From assembly GCF_037975245.1 (NCBI RefSeq), contig NC_092568.1, positions 15,581,001 to 15,645,000 on the forward strand: 64,000 bases of DNA, read 5' to 3'. Under the pieces are notes generated by a model. It saw only the letters and a program-made list of their open reading frames with translations. It made no database searches and was not told where the DNA came from. Positions within the stretch are counted from its first letter, which is position 1. Every line of letters begins with the position of its first letter. A program made the translations under genes and the position numbers. Source of the DNA: Apostichopus japonicus (lineage: Eukaryota > Echinodermata > Holothuroidea > Aspidochirotida > Stichopodidae). Of this stretch, positions 14,101 through 26,265 are shown piece by piece.

Positions 14101-17100
14101 GACTCGTAACCATGGGAACAATGGTATGGATGATGACAGTGAAGGTTATAGTGATGATGAGGATTACAGCGAGGACCAAGATGATGAAGACGAAGAAGAA
14201 GAAGATACAAAGAAAGAGACAGAAGGTGAGGACCAGGAAAATGTCATGATATCAACCTATGGTTACATCATCATATGACAATTTACCATGTTATTTTTCA
14301 CCTGCATTAAAACAAAAAGCATCTGTTATTGCTATTCATTCGTTAATTGTAGAATAACTACAAATTTTATGAAATCCCATATTTCTGCTTAATGAGCACC
14401 ATTTTCTCTACATCTGGACCTATAAATAATCTTTTTGAAAAGTTTCCTCTGGGGCAGTTGTGTATATCCATCACAGATTTAACTATTACAATTCAGTTAT
14501 TGCTTCTCTATGAGCAATAAGTAGTGCTTCATGAGTTATCTATTTTGTAAAATCCTTTCCTTTTAAGATTTGAGCAGTATTCATCTTTGTATGATCCTTC
14601 GTTTCACCATGTATTTTCCAGGAATTTACCATTCAATCTATTCAGAGCATTATAATATCTGTTTTCTTTCTTTCTTTCAACCTTAGATGAGTTTAAGATG
14701 ACTTCTAAGATAGATTTCTCTCAAGTGGACAAAGACAACCGCAATGTTTTCCATTATCTCCTGCTTGGAAAGTCAGAAGGTACATATGAGAACACAGGCA
14801 TTCTCAAACTACTGGCAAAGTTTGCCCCATCTTCCCTTTTGACAGCCCAGGATGGTTCTGGTCAATCACCTCTTGACTTGGCTGTCAGTGCTAGAGCTGA
14901 TAAACTGATTGCTGAAATGGAAAAACTCACAAATCAATCAGTGGTAAGTCAAACCTAAATACTTCTACAGAGGAGAGAGGATGTATGAACAAGTACAATC
15001 TGGTACCCTTCATAAACAAACATCCCAATGTTTAAAATGCTGTAAATCACCTTCAGTTGTACTGTATCTGTATTGAAGCATTTGCTTTTCTTGTCTGTCA
15101 TGATGTCCTGTGGATTCTTTGCAAAGTACAGTTTAATGAAAATGATTATTCCTGCTCCCAGAACAATATTTGTACATTTACTTGTTTGTGTATAGGTTCG
15201 ACTAGAGAAGGTGTCTCATAAATGGTCAGATGGCATCCGTTGGAAGTCTAATCACAAGTCTGACTTTAAAGCTGATTCAGAACAGATGATGAAGAAAATC
15301 AGTGTTGCTACAGACCAAATAGAAACCAAGAAACCAAAAACGAAGGTAGACCATCGAGTGGGACTCACAGTTGGAGTGTAAGCTGGTTTCTTTCAGTGAT
15401 TACGTAGAGCAATGTGAACAAAGATTGGCTATATTTACTACCCTGTATTTGAAATATGTGAATGCAAGCAGGGAGTTATAACAGCAAGTTAGTACAGTGT
15501 GTGTTAAATATGTGAATGCAAGCAGGTAGTTATGCTGGCTGGTTACTGCAGTGTATGTGAATATGTGAATGCAAGCAGGTAGTTATAATAGCAAGTTAGT
15601 ATAGTGTGTGTTAAATATGTGAATGCAAGCAGGTAGTTATAATAGCAAGTTAGTACAGTGTGTGTTAAATACGTGAATGCAAGCAGGTAGTTATGCTGGC
15701 TGGTTACTGCAGTGTATGTGACATATGTGAATTCAAGCAGGTAGTTATAATAGCAAGTTAGTACAGTATGTGTTAAATACATGAATGCAAGCAGGTAGTT
15801 ATGCTGGCTGGTTACTGCAGTGTATGTGAATATGTGAATGCAAGCAGGTAGTTATAATAGCAAGTTAGTATAGTGTGTGTTAAATATGTGAATGCAAGCA
15901 GGTAGTTATAATAGCAAGTTAGTATAGTGTGTGTTAAATACGTGAATGCAAGCAGGTAGTTATGCTGGCTGGTTACTGCAGTGTATGTGAATATGTGAAT
16001 GCAAGCAGGTAGTTATAATAGCAAGTTAGTATATTGTGTGTTAAATATGTGAATGCAAGCAGGTAGTTATGATAGCAAGTTAGTATAGTGTGTGTTAAAT
16101 ACATGAATGCAAGCAGGTAGTTATGCTGGCTGGTTACTGCAGTGTATGTGAATATGTGAATGCAAGCAGGTAGTTATAATAGCAAGTTAGTATAGTGTGT
16201 GTTAAATACGTGAATGCAAGCAGGTAGTTATAATAGCAAGTTAGTACAGTGCGTGTTAAATACGTGAATGCAAGTAGTTAGTTATGCTGGCTGGTTACTG
16301 CAGTGTATGTGAATATGTGAATGCAAGCAGGTAGTTATAATAGCAAGTTTGTATAGTGTGTGTTAAATATGTGAATGCAAGCAGGTAGTTATGATAGCAA
16401 GTTAGTATAGTGTGTGTTAAATACATGAATGCAAGTAGGTAGTTATGCTGGCTGGTTACTGCAGTGTATGTGAATATGTGAATGCAAGCAGGTAGTTATA
16501 ATAGCAAGTTAGTATAGTGTGTGTTAAATATGTGAATGCAAGCAGGTAGTTATAATAGCAAGTTAGTACAGTGCGTGTTAAATACGTGAATGCAAGCAGG
16601 TAGTTATAATAGCAAGTTAGTATAGTGTGTGTTAAATACGTGAATGCAAGCAGGTAGTTATGCTGGCTGGTTACTGCAGTGTATGTGAATATGTGAATGC
16701 AAGCAGGTAGTTATAATAGCAAGTTAGTATAGTGTTCGTTAAATACATGTATGCAAGCAGGTAGTTATGCTGGCTGGTTACTGCAGTGTATGTGAATATG
16801 TGAATGCAAGCAGGTAGTTATAATAGCAAGTTAGTATAGTGTGTGTTAAATATGTGAATGCAAGCAGGTAGTTATGATAGCAAGTTAGTATAGTGTGTGT
16901 TAAATACATGAATGCAAGCAGGTAGTTATGCTGGCTGGTTACTGCAGTGTATGTGAATATGTGAATGCAAGCAGGTAGTTATAATAGCAAGTTAGTATAG
17001 TGTGTGTTAAATACATGAATGCAAGCAGGTAGTTATGCTGGCTGGTTACTGCAGTGTATTTGAAATATGTGAATGCAAGCAGGTAGTTATAATAGCAACT

Positions 17101-20100
17101 TAGTACAGTATGTGTTAAATACATGAATGCAAGCAGGTAGTTATGCTGGCTGGTTACTGCAGTGTATGTAAAACAGGGAAATACAAGGCATTAACATTTT
17201 TTCTGCCATATGAATACATGAGGACAAGTTTATTGTTAGTATGTTAGATTATTCACAACATATGTTTAATGCCATCAGAATGTATGTCCTATCAAAGCAT
17301 AAGATATTGTATGTATATAAACACTTTCATAGCAAATGTAACCACTTCTAGGTCATTAGCTTTTGAAACTGTTGGGTGAAACTGATATTGACATGAAGTA
17401 ATTAAGCTTCCATCATACCAGTGTTTAGCACCATTTGAAAGAAGAGAAATATTATGTGAATTGTACAGAATATTTTGAACCATTTCTTCTGGTGATCAAA
17501 CAATGTGGTTCTAGTGGGTTGCTCATATCTAATCAAAGTACCAAGCTCATGCTTTCAGATTGCTGTTCTCATCGTCATGATTCACCTTGATAAGATGTTT
17601 CTGTCTCTTTAGGGAAGTTGTCGAGGATAGCAACCAGCAGATCCCATACTCTGTGTTAATGACCAAAGTTGATGTCAAATATGGTTCGTGGGGCATGAAC
17701 AACTTCTACAAAATGCAGGTAAGGTTCTAATCAACTTAGTTATTTATCAGATATTGAAGAGTGTCCTATCATTGGTCATACTTTGCTGTTTGGTACCTGT
17801 AGGTTATTGCATGTCTGTATGTTTGTTTGTAGGAAAACATACATTAAATATTATCAAATCTTTCAGTATTATCTCATGTTTTCCTTTCAAACTTGTCATT
17901 CTGCAGTTTCCTATAATCTGTAATTCATAGTGTTGATGATGGGGAGATGGGAACTTATGTTGTGATCCTTGTATTTATATTATATCTCAGGTGATTGCAT
18001 AATGTGTTAGGATAATGATTAAATGAGTATGGAAGTGATACCGTTAGCTTATATAATTGCTACAACAAATTTATTAGTCTAACAATTCATTGAAGCATGT
18101 GAAGGAAATATAACTTACTTTCAAAATTTGGAGTTTGAAAGTGTTTGCTCAATAAATCATTTAATATGGCCTATTTGAATGTAAAGGCAGATGCAAGTTC
18201 CTATAACTTGTTAGGCAATAAAGCCTAAGGCAGATATAGCTCCTGCCATTTAGATTGTCTGAATCTGATTTGTCACTCTCCGGGCTCAACAAAGGATACA
18301 TGTAAGATATCGAAGACAAGAAATTCTATTGTAGTCTTGTGGATATATCTTGAGGTGACAACCAACATATCCACCACTCTGTGAGAATAGTCACTATAGT
18401 AACAATATTCTCATATGTACTGACTGTTGCCTATCGTTGCAACCCTAGCTTTAGAGATTCATGGTTAGCATGACATTGACAAGAATTAAAGCTACTGAAA
18501 AAATAAAATGTCTCTCTGATCATGCTGATAGATGACACTTAACACAGCACATATTAAGCAGTAGCTGTTACAATTACATCAGCTCTGTTTGGTTAAATAG
18601 AACCAAACTACACCTCAAATCAATGCTTCACTTACAAATTACATCTTAAATTGATTTCATTGAGAGATTATCCAGAATGCAGTCACAACAAGTGAACATT
18701 GATAATCTTATTGTACACATTACTTTACCTTTTACAAAGCAAGAATATTTGATTATCTTTGTGTGATACATAATTTCATTACAGGAATTATGTAGGTAGG
18801 AAGTTTTGTAGTGAAATAATCACTTTGCACATTTCCAAAGCCAAGCATTGTGACTGCAATATTCATATCAGTGTTCATCCATAGTTAGTTGAGCCATTTC
18901 ATGTGTGTAGGTTTACAACAATAACTGGACTTACCTAAGCTTGATTTATTAAGGTGGTTTTCTTGACAGGTGATTTACCAAAAAGGAAAAGACATGTACC
19001 TGCTGTTTACATGCTGGGGTCGCATCGGTGATGATGGAATGACACAAAGAACCCCTTTTGGAAATGAAGCAGATGCTGTTAAAGAATTTTGCAAAATATT
19101 TGCAGCCAAATCTGGAAATGCTTGGGCCAATGTGAAAAAGTATGTACCTTAGAAAATCTATTTATCTTGAGTTCACAATTACATATGCAATGTATAATGT
19201 GGAGGGGAGAATGAGCAAAACAAACAAAAGAAGCCATGAGGTTCCTCATCTCCAGGTGATGGAAGAGTTTCTAAAATCTAAAGATGGCAATTGCCATGAC
19301 TGTAACTTTACACACATACAAACTGTGTCATGTCAAAATGGTGAAATCAAATGTATCTACTATCTCAACTACCCAGAGAATTCAATTCAAGTCCATTGTT
19401 GAAACCATTTCCTATCCTTATTCACAAGTCTCCGGACCCTATTAAGCTGTCTTGAGATGAAGATTACTATTAACAATCATTATTGCGCATATATTTATGT
19501 AATGAACATAAACAGAATGTTTTACCTTGCAGTTATCTGTTAGTTACACATAGGCTTAGTACACTGAGGGTGACAAGAAAAATATCACAAAACTCCTTAA
19601 AAATCATAATTTTACATCTGTCAATATAAGTTTCAGATCTTTGAATATTATGTTCAATTGGAAGCTTTCTTGATGCTTTTCTTGTTTATTATGGTATACA
19701 TATTCACTGTATTTATTATACATATTCACTGTATTTATTATACATATTCACTGTATTTATTATACCTATTCACTGTATTTATGATACATATTCACAATCA
19801 CTGTATTTATTATATATAATCACTGTATTTATTATACATATTCACTGTTTTTATTATACATATTCACAATCACTTTATGATGCATTTTCACTGTATTTAT
19901 TATACACATTCACTGTATTCATTATACATATTCACTGTATTCATTATACATATTCACAATCACTTTATTATACATTTTCACTGTATTTATTATATACCTT
20001 TATGACTTCTTAGTTTTTCATCTCACCCTGGAAAATACCATTTGGTGGATGCTGAGCCTCATGCAAGTAAGAAAGATGTAAAAGCATTCAACTTTGACCT

Positions 20101-23100
20101 CCAGAGTAACTTACCATCTGTCTTGCCTCAACCACTTCAGGACCTTCTGAAACAACTGGTAAGAATATCCCTACCCTGAATATATTAATTCTTGTGTTTA
20201 ATGCGAAAGTCCATATCCAGCAATTGGAAAGCTTTTTGTTAGTTTGTGTTTTTGCTCATAGTTTCTAAATGTGCAGAACAATTAGTTGATGGTGATCTAT
20301 ATATGTGGGTTGCCAGTCAGCAGCCTAAGTACCTCACACACCATACCAGTCAGCAGCCTTAGTACCTCACACACCATGCCAGCCAGCAGCCTAAATACCT
20401 CACACACCATGCCAGTCAGCAGCCTATGTACTTAACACACCATGCCAGTCAGCAGCCTAAGTACCTCACACACCATGCCAGTCAGCAGCCTAAGTGTCTC
20501 ACACACCATGCCAGTCAGCAGCCTAAGTACCTCACACACCATACCAGTCAGCAGCCTTAGTACCTCACACACCATACCAGTCAGCAGCCTTAGTACCTCA
20601 CACACCATGCCAGCCAGCAGCCTAAGTACCTCACACACCATGCCAGTCAGCAGCCTATGTACTTAACACACCATGCCAGTCAGCAGCCTAAGTACCTCAC
20701 ACACCATGCCAGTCAGCAGCCTAAGTATCTCACACACCATGCCAGTCAGCAGCCTAAGTACCTTACACACCATACCAGCCAGCAGCCTAAGTACCTCACA
20801 CACCATGCCTGTCGCCTAAGTACCTTACACACCATACCAGTCAGCAGCCTAAGTACCTCACACACCATACCAGTCAGCAGCCTAAGTACCTTACACACCA
20901 TGCCAGTCAGCAGCCTAAGTACCTCACACACCATACCAGTCAGCAGCCTAAGTACCACACACCATATCAGTCAGCAGCCTAAGTACCTCACACACCATGC
21001 CTGTCAGCAGCCTAAGTACCTTACACACCATACCGGTCAGCAGCCTAAGTACCTCATACACCATACCAGTCAGCAGCCTAAGTACCTCACACACCATGCC
21101 AGTCAGCAGCCTAAGTACCTTACACACCATACCAGTCAGCAGCCTAAGTACCTCACACACCATGCCTGTCAGCAGCCTAAGTACCTTACACACCATACCA
21201 GTCAGCAGCCTAAGTATCTCTCACACCATACCAGTCAGTAGCCTAAGTACCTCACACACCATACCAGTCAGCAGCCTAAGTACCTCACACACCATGCCAC
21301 TCAGCAGCCTAAGTACCTTACACACCATACCAGTCAGCAGCCTAAGTATCTCACACACCATACCAGTTAGCAGCCTAAGTACCTTAAACACCATGCAAAT
21401 CAACTGTTTGGATTTTATATATGGCTAGTATGAACATTAAATGTGTTACAACAGGACCTAGATGCTGAGCCTCATTTGCCTTGTTAACTTGAACATGTAA
21501 CAACTGTAACATTCATGTATCATTTTAACTGATTGTGCTCCTTACCTGTTAGATAACATAAACTATGATAATGTGCCCTTTCTTTCAGACAAGTGTTCCT
21601 ATGCTAAATGCAGTACTGAAAACAGTCAAAGTGAACACAGATCTCATGCCATTTGGTCGGTTGAAGTCAGATGTTATATTGGAAGCCCAAAGCATACTAG
21701 TTAAACTTAGGTAAGATGGGGCCCTCATATGGGTCCTCATATGGGTCCACAATTTCTCATTGTTTCTTTCTTTGCTCCTTATGATATATACTAAAACTAT
21801 GTATATATTTGTAAGCTTCATATACTAGTCATGTACACTTCATGTGTGCTAAACTCACTTTTTAATGGGTTTTATGGGACATGAGAAATATATTGTTTTT
21901 GCTAACAGAAGAAAATAAAAAAAAAAAAAAACTGTAATTTTTGACTTGCGTGCTTGGATTATACAATGATATCCATCTAATGGCTGATCTCTGTTTCTCA
22001 TTTACTGTTTGCTCTCTGTTTGCCCCATAGAAAGCTAAATGAGGAAGTGAAACATGATGTTGACAACAGTAAGCTAACAGAAGTTAGCTCCAAGAAAATG
22101 AATGAGGTATGTGTAATATGCTTTAACATTTTGAACTATAAATAGTTACCTACATATGCTTTTTGCAATAGATGAGCAAGTTTCAGTCTTAGCTTTTGAA
22201 CCAGTAGAATTTCTGGAAAATTACTTAATCTGCAGCCATTCAGGGTTGCCATGGTGTTAATATCCCAGGTTAAGAAGAGGATCATCAGCCTCCCCCTTTG
22301 TTAGCTGTTCTCATAAATGGCAACTTGAAGTACTTAGTATGTGTTGTACAGTCTCCCTTCATTCCAAGTGCTCCATCATAGTTTAATAGTCAGTCCTCTG
22401 TGGTCGTAGAACACATCATATGAAATTTACTCTATTTTCCTGACAAATATCTTTGGTTGTTATTTTTTGTATGTTCCTCTAATTTTCACAGATCCTGGAA
22501 CTTAGCTCAAAGTTCTACCAGCTGATCCCATATTCAGGATTTGCACATGACAAAATGGAACCGTTGAACACATTAAAACTGCTGAAAGAAGCAGAGACGG
22601 ATATGCAGAACTTGGTTGACTTGGAATTAGCAAATCGTATATTGCTAGGGGCACAGCACAGGATCAAAGGTAATATTTTTGATTTTCATCATAAGTGTTG
22701 TGTATTTTCATCATTGCTTTATGGTTGGCTTGATTTTGAAGTATTTATCTAAAACATTTACCGCTATTTATGAAGCTTGAACTGACATGGTAGTGGACAC
22801 ATCATCAACATAAACTGTCCAGAACAAAAGGGTAGTCAGTTTTGTACAATTAAACTGTCCAGAACAGTAGGGTTGTCAGTTTTGTACTATTAAACTGTCC
22901 AGAACTGTAGGGTAGTCGGTTAAGTACTATTAAACTGTCCAGAACCGTAGGGTAGTCGGTTTTGTACTATTAAACTGTCCAGAACAGCAGGGTAGTCAGT
23001 TTTGTTCTATTAAACTGTCCAGAACAGTAGGGTAGTCAGTTTTGTACTATTAAACTGTCCAGAACAGCAGGGTAGTAGGTTTTGTACATTAAACTGCCCA

Positions 23101-26007
23101 GAACAGTAGGGTAGTCAATTTTGTTCATTAAACTGTTCAGAACAGTAGGGTAGTCAGTTTTGTACTATTAAACTGTCCAGAACAGCAGGGTAGTAGGTTT
23201 TGTACATTAAACTGCCCAGAACAGTAGGGTAGTCAGTTTTGTTCTATGAAACTGTCCAGAACAGTAGGGTAGTCAGTTTTGTTCTATGAAACTGTCCAGA
23301 ACAGTAGGGTAGTCAGTTTTGTTCTATGAAACTGTCCAGAACAGAAGGTTAGTCAGTTTTGTACTATTGTATCTGTTATATGGTATTCTGTTGAGTTACC
23401 TTCCTGCACATAGACGGTCCTTTGTAAAAGTGATTGTCTGTTGCTGGAGGTCTCTGATGAACGGGTCACTTAAGCTCTCCAGCGTTTTCTTAACCTTTTC
23501 AAAGAGTGAGTTTATTTATTCAGGGAAAGGTTTCCCATTTTATGATGGTCTGCATATGCTGTCTCTTCACAGAGGTCAACCCCTTGGACTACATATACAA
23601 AGCTCTTGGTTGTAAAATACAACAGTTAGAGGAAGATTCACCAGAGGCCCAGATCATTCTGCAGCAGATTGAGCAAACACGTGAGATCCTTATCTAACAT
23701 GTTGCTTGTTATTTTGTGGATTTTACTACTGATAGGCCTAATAGAAACTATAGTCCTACTTAAAATTAAAAGATTCATAATGTTGTGTTTAAAAGGGATC
23801 TGTTGTGGTGGACAATATCAAAATTTATATTGAAGAGAAAGATGTTCAACAAGGTTGAAACTTCATCTCAATACCTTGTCTCTAACATGAGATTTGGTTG
23901 TGTGAAAATAACCTAATTTTGACTAGCTTTCAACTATGCCAGAAAGTTGGATCATAGAAAGGGTGGGGGTGGGGGTCTGTGATGTCATAATGGCAAATGC
24001 TCTTTGAAAGCTTTAATTATTCTATTATGTTCTTGTTCATTTAGAATGTTTACTTAGCTGTCAATGTTCTCTGTATTCAGAATTCTATTGATCTGCAGGT
24101 CATTTGTAGAAAAATTACCCTCTGTGGATAAATGATGATAATATTATAAAGAATTTACAGAGACATTGTCAGCTCTGCTGTTGCTAGATGAATTTACAAA
24201 TATCACCAATTTTAAAAAATCCTGTCTTTGGAAATCAATTGTTAGTAATCAACTTCTGTTGCCTGTTCCTTACCATTGCAGGTGAAAACACACCAATAAC
24301 GATCGAAGCTATTTATCGTTTAGCAAGGGAAGGGGAGGAGGATGCCCTCAATAAACTTAAAGTAGGCAATCATCAGCTGCTGTGGCATGGCACCAAATCC
24401 TCTAACCTCATCAGCATCCTCAAGAGGGGACTTCTTACACAACCCATTGAGTCAGCTGGGTTTACAGGAAACCTCTTTGGACAGGTAAGAAATAAAGATT
24501 TCTAAAAAGTCACTTTGTCATCAGCTGTCACTAATAATCTGCTCTAAGTAAACCAGTTGTTTTGAAAGAGTTTCCTCTGGGAATTTCAGTGGTCAGTTTC
24601 AAGCATGTGATTTTTGTTTTTTATTCCAGGGCATTTACACCTCCTCAATGGTGTGTAAAAGCATGAACTACTGCAGTAACTTCTATGAGAGAGCTCCATC
24701 TAAGTTTCTGCTTTTGTGTGAGGTGAGTGCTACGGGAATAGATTGAATGTTTCATTTTGCTATTTTAGGGATAGTGCATTACAAAAAAGGCCTCTGATAC
24801 AATGCTTTCTCATTTGCTGCACATATTGTTTTGATTGGTATAATATTATATGTTAAACAATGCAAGTCATACATTGAGGGCAGTTCCCTGTGAGACAGAT
24901 GGGACTGCTTAATCCTTGGTTAGTTTGTCTTTATGAAAGTATCTATCATAACTGAGTATTGTTTGCTGATAATTTGTTTGGATACAGGTAGCAGTTGGTA
25001 AATCCCAAACAGACGTATCAGAAGTAGGATTTAAGAAAGGGTTTGATTCTACTCTTGGGGAGGGACAACAAGGTCCTGATAAGAATTTTAATCTGCGTCT
25101 GAAATCTGGTAAGTATTCATTATTCATGAAGTGTTTTTGTCCTTTCCAGCATATTTATGTAATCAGATTCCAAAAGTCTCAAATTCTTGCAATGCTCTAA
25201 GAAAGTGCTGTTTGTTAAGCTTGGCATGCATTGTGTGTAGTATTCAAATACCCCACCCCCAACACACACAACCAGCAAAGGATGGATCTTACAAAACCTG
25301 CATGTGGTAATAATTGTGTATGCACAATAATCTCCATTTTATACATCAGTCATTAATAGAACATTAAATTGATTTAGTAAAATGTCAATCTGGGTCAGTA
25401 ATCTGGCTTTGATTTATGCGCAACAAAAATAGCTACAAAATAGTCATAGTAATGACTATCCTCATAATATTAACCATTTAATCATTGTAAATACAAAAGT
25501 GGTATGATTTATAATAAAACCATGTGACATTTGCTTTTATGGAAAATGTCTTTTCAAGTGTTGTCCGCTTTGGCAGTGTCTTGATTGGTGAAAATACAAA
25601 CTGTTTTGTCTGTTTCAATAACTTTTTAATGTCTAAGTATGGAAGTAAACTTCTTTACTCAACACCTCTTGAATATTGCAGGCCAAGAGTTGCTACACAT
25701 TTGTGTGAGAGGTGATGTTGGGGATACTTCCATAGTTATGGAAGACTTTGTTAATATCAAATGGAAACAAAGTGTGTCATTTTGTTCTTTTATTCCCATT
25801 TCTTGTAGGCTGTATTGTTGTAATCGCTATTAATTGTGGCTGATACAAAGGTGACTTATTTTTGATAATTTCTACTATGTAGGTGCAAGCATTCCTATGG
25901 GTAGAGTTTCGGAGAGAACAAATACTACCAGCTGGTTGAGTTATGACGAGATTGTCCTGTACTCGGAAGATCAAGTTTGTTTGCGATATCTAATCCAGTT
26001 CAAGTAG
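219..26007 (+). CDS. pme-5: Ankyrin-repeat/WGR poly(ADP-ribose) polymerase, pme-5-like, 5'-partial (25 exons)
   Basis: Predicted NAD+-dependent ADP-ribosyltransferase, probably nuclear. Exons: 219-343, 1122-1228, 1607-1832, 2231-2390, 3544-3620, 4190-4457, 4952-5110, 6644-6761, 10415-10532, 12338-12758, 13153-13270, 14094-14225, 14687-14943, 15196-15377, 17613-17718, 18970-19139, 20014-20158, 21589-21710, 22031-22106, 22492-22669, 23573-23680, 24282-24484, 24630-24722, 24988-25108, 25883-26007 (TAG). All junctions are GT-AG and phase-compatible; the sum is 3,915 nt (1,304 codons plus stop). Domain order is ankyrin repeats (residues about 1-760 of the visible part), an acidic linker inside that region, WGR (about 762-915), PARP regulatory (about 915-1125) and catalytic (about 1125-1304). 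This order matches C. elegans PME-5/PARP-2 rather than vertebrate tankyrase, which has SAM and no WGR. The first visible exon opens inside an ankyrin repeat, so the start codon lies outside the window. Confidence 0.93.
690..995. repeat. 16-bp minisatellite with 96-bp higher-order period, PARP intron 1
   Basis: Unit attaattcttcagtgg, about 19 copies with variants. The variant cluster with 'ttaatgcttcagtgta' recurs exactly 96 bp apart (785 and 881), showing six-unit higher-order duplication. Confidence 0.9.
3403..3540. repeat. 19-bp minisatellite abutting the exon 5 acceptor
   Basis: Unit tgttttgtatcatataaag, about seven copies. The last degenerate unit ends in 'tgtatcattcag', which is the splice acceptor of exon 5 at 3543. 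Confidence 0.88.
5482..5889 (-). mobile_element. 5'-truncated LINE (CR1/L2/Jockey-type) ORF2 tail with target-site duplication
   Basis: The minus strand encodes the C-terminal tail of a non-LTR retrotransposon polyprotein: LHWLPVEFRIKFKVLLLVYK and YLSDDLSFQ in one frame, and LWNGLPISVQSSPTLSQFKS in another. At least one frameshift has therefore inactivated it. The 3' end has the 'agcgct...ataataaatg' type of tail. A 14-bp direct repeat, agtatgaatgtatg, flanks it at 5482-5495 and 5876-5889, inside a TATG-rich microsatellite, and is read as the target-site duplication. The element itself is about 380 bp. It lies in PARP intron 7. Confidence 0.8.
6644..14943 (+). CDS. pme-5: PARP gene exons 8-13: second ankyrin block and acidic linker
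   Basis: Exons 8 and 9 flank the 3.65 kb intron filled by the 53/58-bp minisatellite. Exon 10 (12338-12758, 421 nt, the longest) and exon 11 hold clear ankyrin repeats (TPLMAAIRTSDFQFVKFLL, then SPLMVAVQA joined to NDVNIVKLLL). Exon 12 (14094-14225) encodes a strongly acidic low-complexity stretch of Asp, Glu, Ser and Tyr (about residues 633-676), resembling a disordered nuclear linker. Exon 13 returns to ankyrin-like sequence (NVFHYLLLG, SPLDLAVSARAD). The exon 10 start was set by the TTATTAG acceptor at 12337 because it is the one that keeps phase with exon 9. Confidence 0.88.
6901..10343. repeat. 3.4 kb minisatellite of 53/58-bp units, PARP intron 8
   Basis: Basic unit of 53 bp (ctattgtcatactggacact then acattgccttacaaagagca then gtatagaatgtaa). 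A 58-bp variant begins ctactgtattgtcat. About 60-65 copies fill nearly the whole intron between 6761 and 10415. Markers vary by unit: agagc, atagc or aaagc; gcctt or gtctt; tcata or tcaaa. Runs of alternating 58+53 units form dimeric higher-order repeats, clearest at about 8,700-9,240. Confidence 0.97.
11050..11830. repeat. Dispersed repeat with a LINE-like tail, PARP intron 9
   Basis: This part of the intron looks like nested interspersed repeats. One piece has phrases such as 'aactcaaagagttgatggatgg' in shortened or diverged form and GGTCA-rich segments. A short (taa)n run followed by 'tgcgctttacag' at 11366-11430 resembles the 3' tail of CR1/L2-type LINEs in marine invertebrates. A related fragment, with 'ccgaaggcaaaaggaat' and 'atccaatggtga', recurs at about 13480-13520. 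The family was not identified, and its ends were not found. Confidence 0.45.
13271..13345. repeat. Imperfect (ATCT/ATCC)n microsatellite next to exon 11 donor
   Basis: A pyrimidine-rich tetranucleotide tract (ctat, ctgt, ccat, tcat) begins just after the exon 11 donor. Confidence 0.85.
15196..19139 (+). CDS. pme-5: PARP gene exons 14-16: WGR domain
   Basis: Exon 14 (15196-15377) encodes a basic, Lys-rich linker that leads into VGLTVGV. Exon 15 (17613-17718) gives the first strands of the WGR domain (YSVLMTKVDVKYGSWGMNNF). Exon 16 (18970-19139) gives the signature CWGRIGDDG and the following helix (EADAVKEFCKIFAAKSGNAW). In PARP1 to PARP3 the WGR domain binds nucleic acid or DNA breaks and relays activation to the catalytic domain. 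Its presence supports a DNA-linked role here and separates the protein from tankyrases. Intron 14 is occupied by a 1.7 kb minisatellite. Confidence 0.93.
15434..17170. repeat. 1.7 kb minisatellite of two alternating units, PARP intron 14
   Basis: Two related units share gaatgcaagcaggtagttat. Unit A (about 54 bp) continues aatagcaagttagtatagtg; unit B (about 53 bp) continues gctggctggttactgcagtg. About 32 units alternate as B-A, B-A-A or similar, so the array grew by copying multi-unit blocks. Confidence 0.95.
19690..19996. repeat. 22-bp minisatellite, PARP intron 16
   Basis: Unit tacatattcactgtatttatta with indels and 'cacaatcact' variants, about 13 copies, ending just before the acceptor of exon 17. 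Confidence 0.88.
20014..23680 (+). CDS. pme-5: PARP gene exons 17-21: PARP regulatory (alpha-helical) domain
   Basis: Five exons encode the helical PARP regulatory domain. Recognisable pieces are LPQPLQDLLKQL (compare LPKPVQDLIKMI in PARP1), MPFGRLKSDVILEAQSIL, ILELSSKFYQLIPYSGF and a final stretch with NPLDYIYKALGCKIQQLEED leading to SPEAQIILQQIEQT. In PARP1-3 this subdomain is autoinhibitory and unfolds on DNA-break binding, so a DNA-dependent enzyme is inferred. Introns 17 and 20 each carry a separate minisatellite. Confidence 0.95.
20310..21395. repeat. 33-bp minisatellite, PARP intron 17
   Basis: Unit gtcagcagcctaagtacctc followed by acacaccatgcca, about 33 copies. Because 33 is a multiple of three and most frames lack stops, long open frames of repeated YLTHHASQQPK or SLSTSHTMPVS type appear on both strands; they are not genes. 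Confidence 0.96.
22805..23365. repeat. 40-bp minisatellite, PARP intron 20
   Basis: Unit attaaactgtccagaacagt then agggtagtcagttttgtact, about 14 copies with small variants. Confidence 0.93.
24282..26007 (+). CDS. pme-5: PARP gene exons 22-25: ADP-ribosyltransferase catalytic domain
   Basis: The catalytic fold is complete and ends at TAG 26005-26007. The NAD-binding His lies in LLWHGTKSSN (codon 24386-24388). The Tyr lies in GQGIYTSSMVCKSMNYC (codon 24636-24638). The catalytic Glu lies in SYDEIVLY (codon 25948-25950). Spacing between the triad residues is about 35 and 91 residues, close to the 34 and 92 of human PARP1, so polymer-forming activity is plausible. The C-terminus (LRYLIQFK) matches the usual end of PARPs without an extension. 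Confidence 0.96.
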
Positions 26008-26265
26008 AAGGGAATGGTCAAACCTTTTGTCTGGTTCTACTTGGGAAAAGTAATCAACAGCAGTCACTTTTTAGTTTCTTTTCAGAAATTTTTTTAGTTT
26101 CTTTTTAGTTTCAGAAATTTACATTTGCTTATAATGGTGATATGGTGTATACCTATTTCAGTAATAGTAAAACTAATCTTGAACATAATTATTTTAATGC
26201 ATACAATTGCATTTCTTACAATCTTCTCTTCAATAGTTGATTTTTTAAACTATAAACAAATAATC

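Noticed and set aside
15543-17124. Minus-strand ORFs with YLTHTVLTCYYNYLLAFTY repeats
   Set aside because: Minisatellite translation in an intron.
20432-21428. Long open frames on both strands with repeated YLTHHASQQPK, SLSTSHTMPVS or VCEVLRLLTGM
   Set aside because: They arise because a 33-bp repeat is a multiple of three without stops. They lie inside a PARP intron, and read-through from exon 17 hits a stop within about seven codons.
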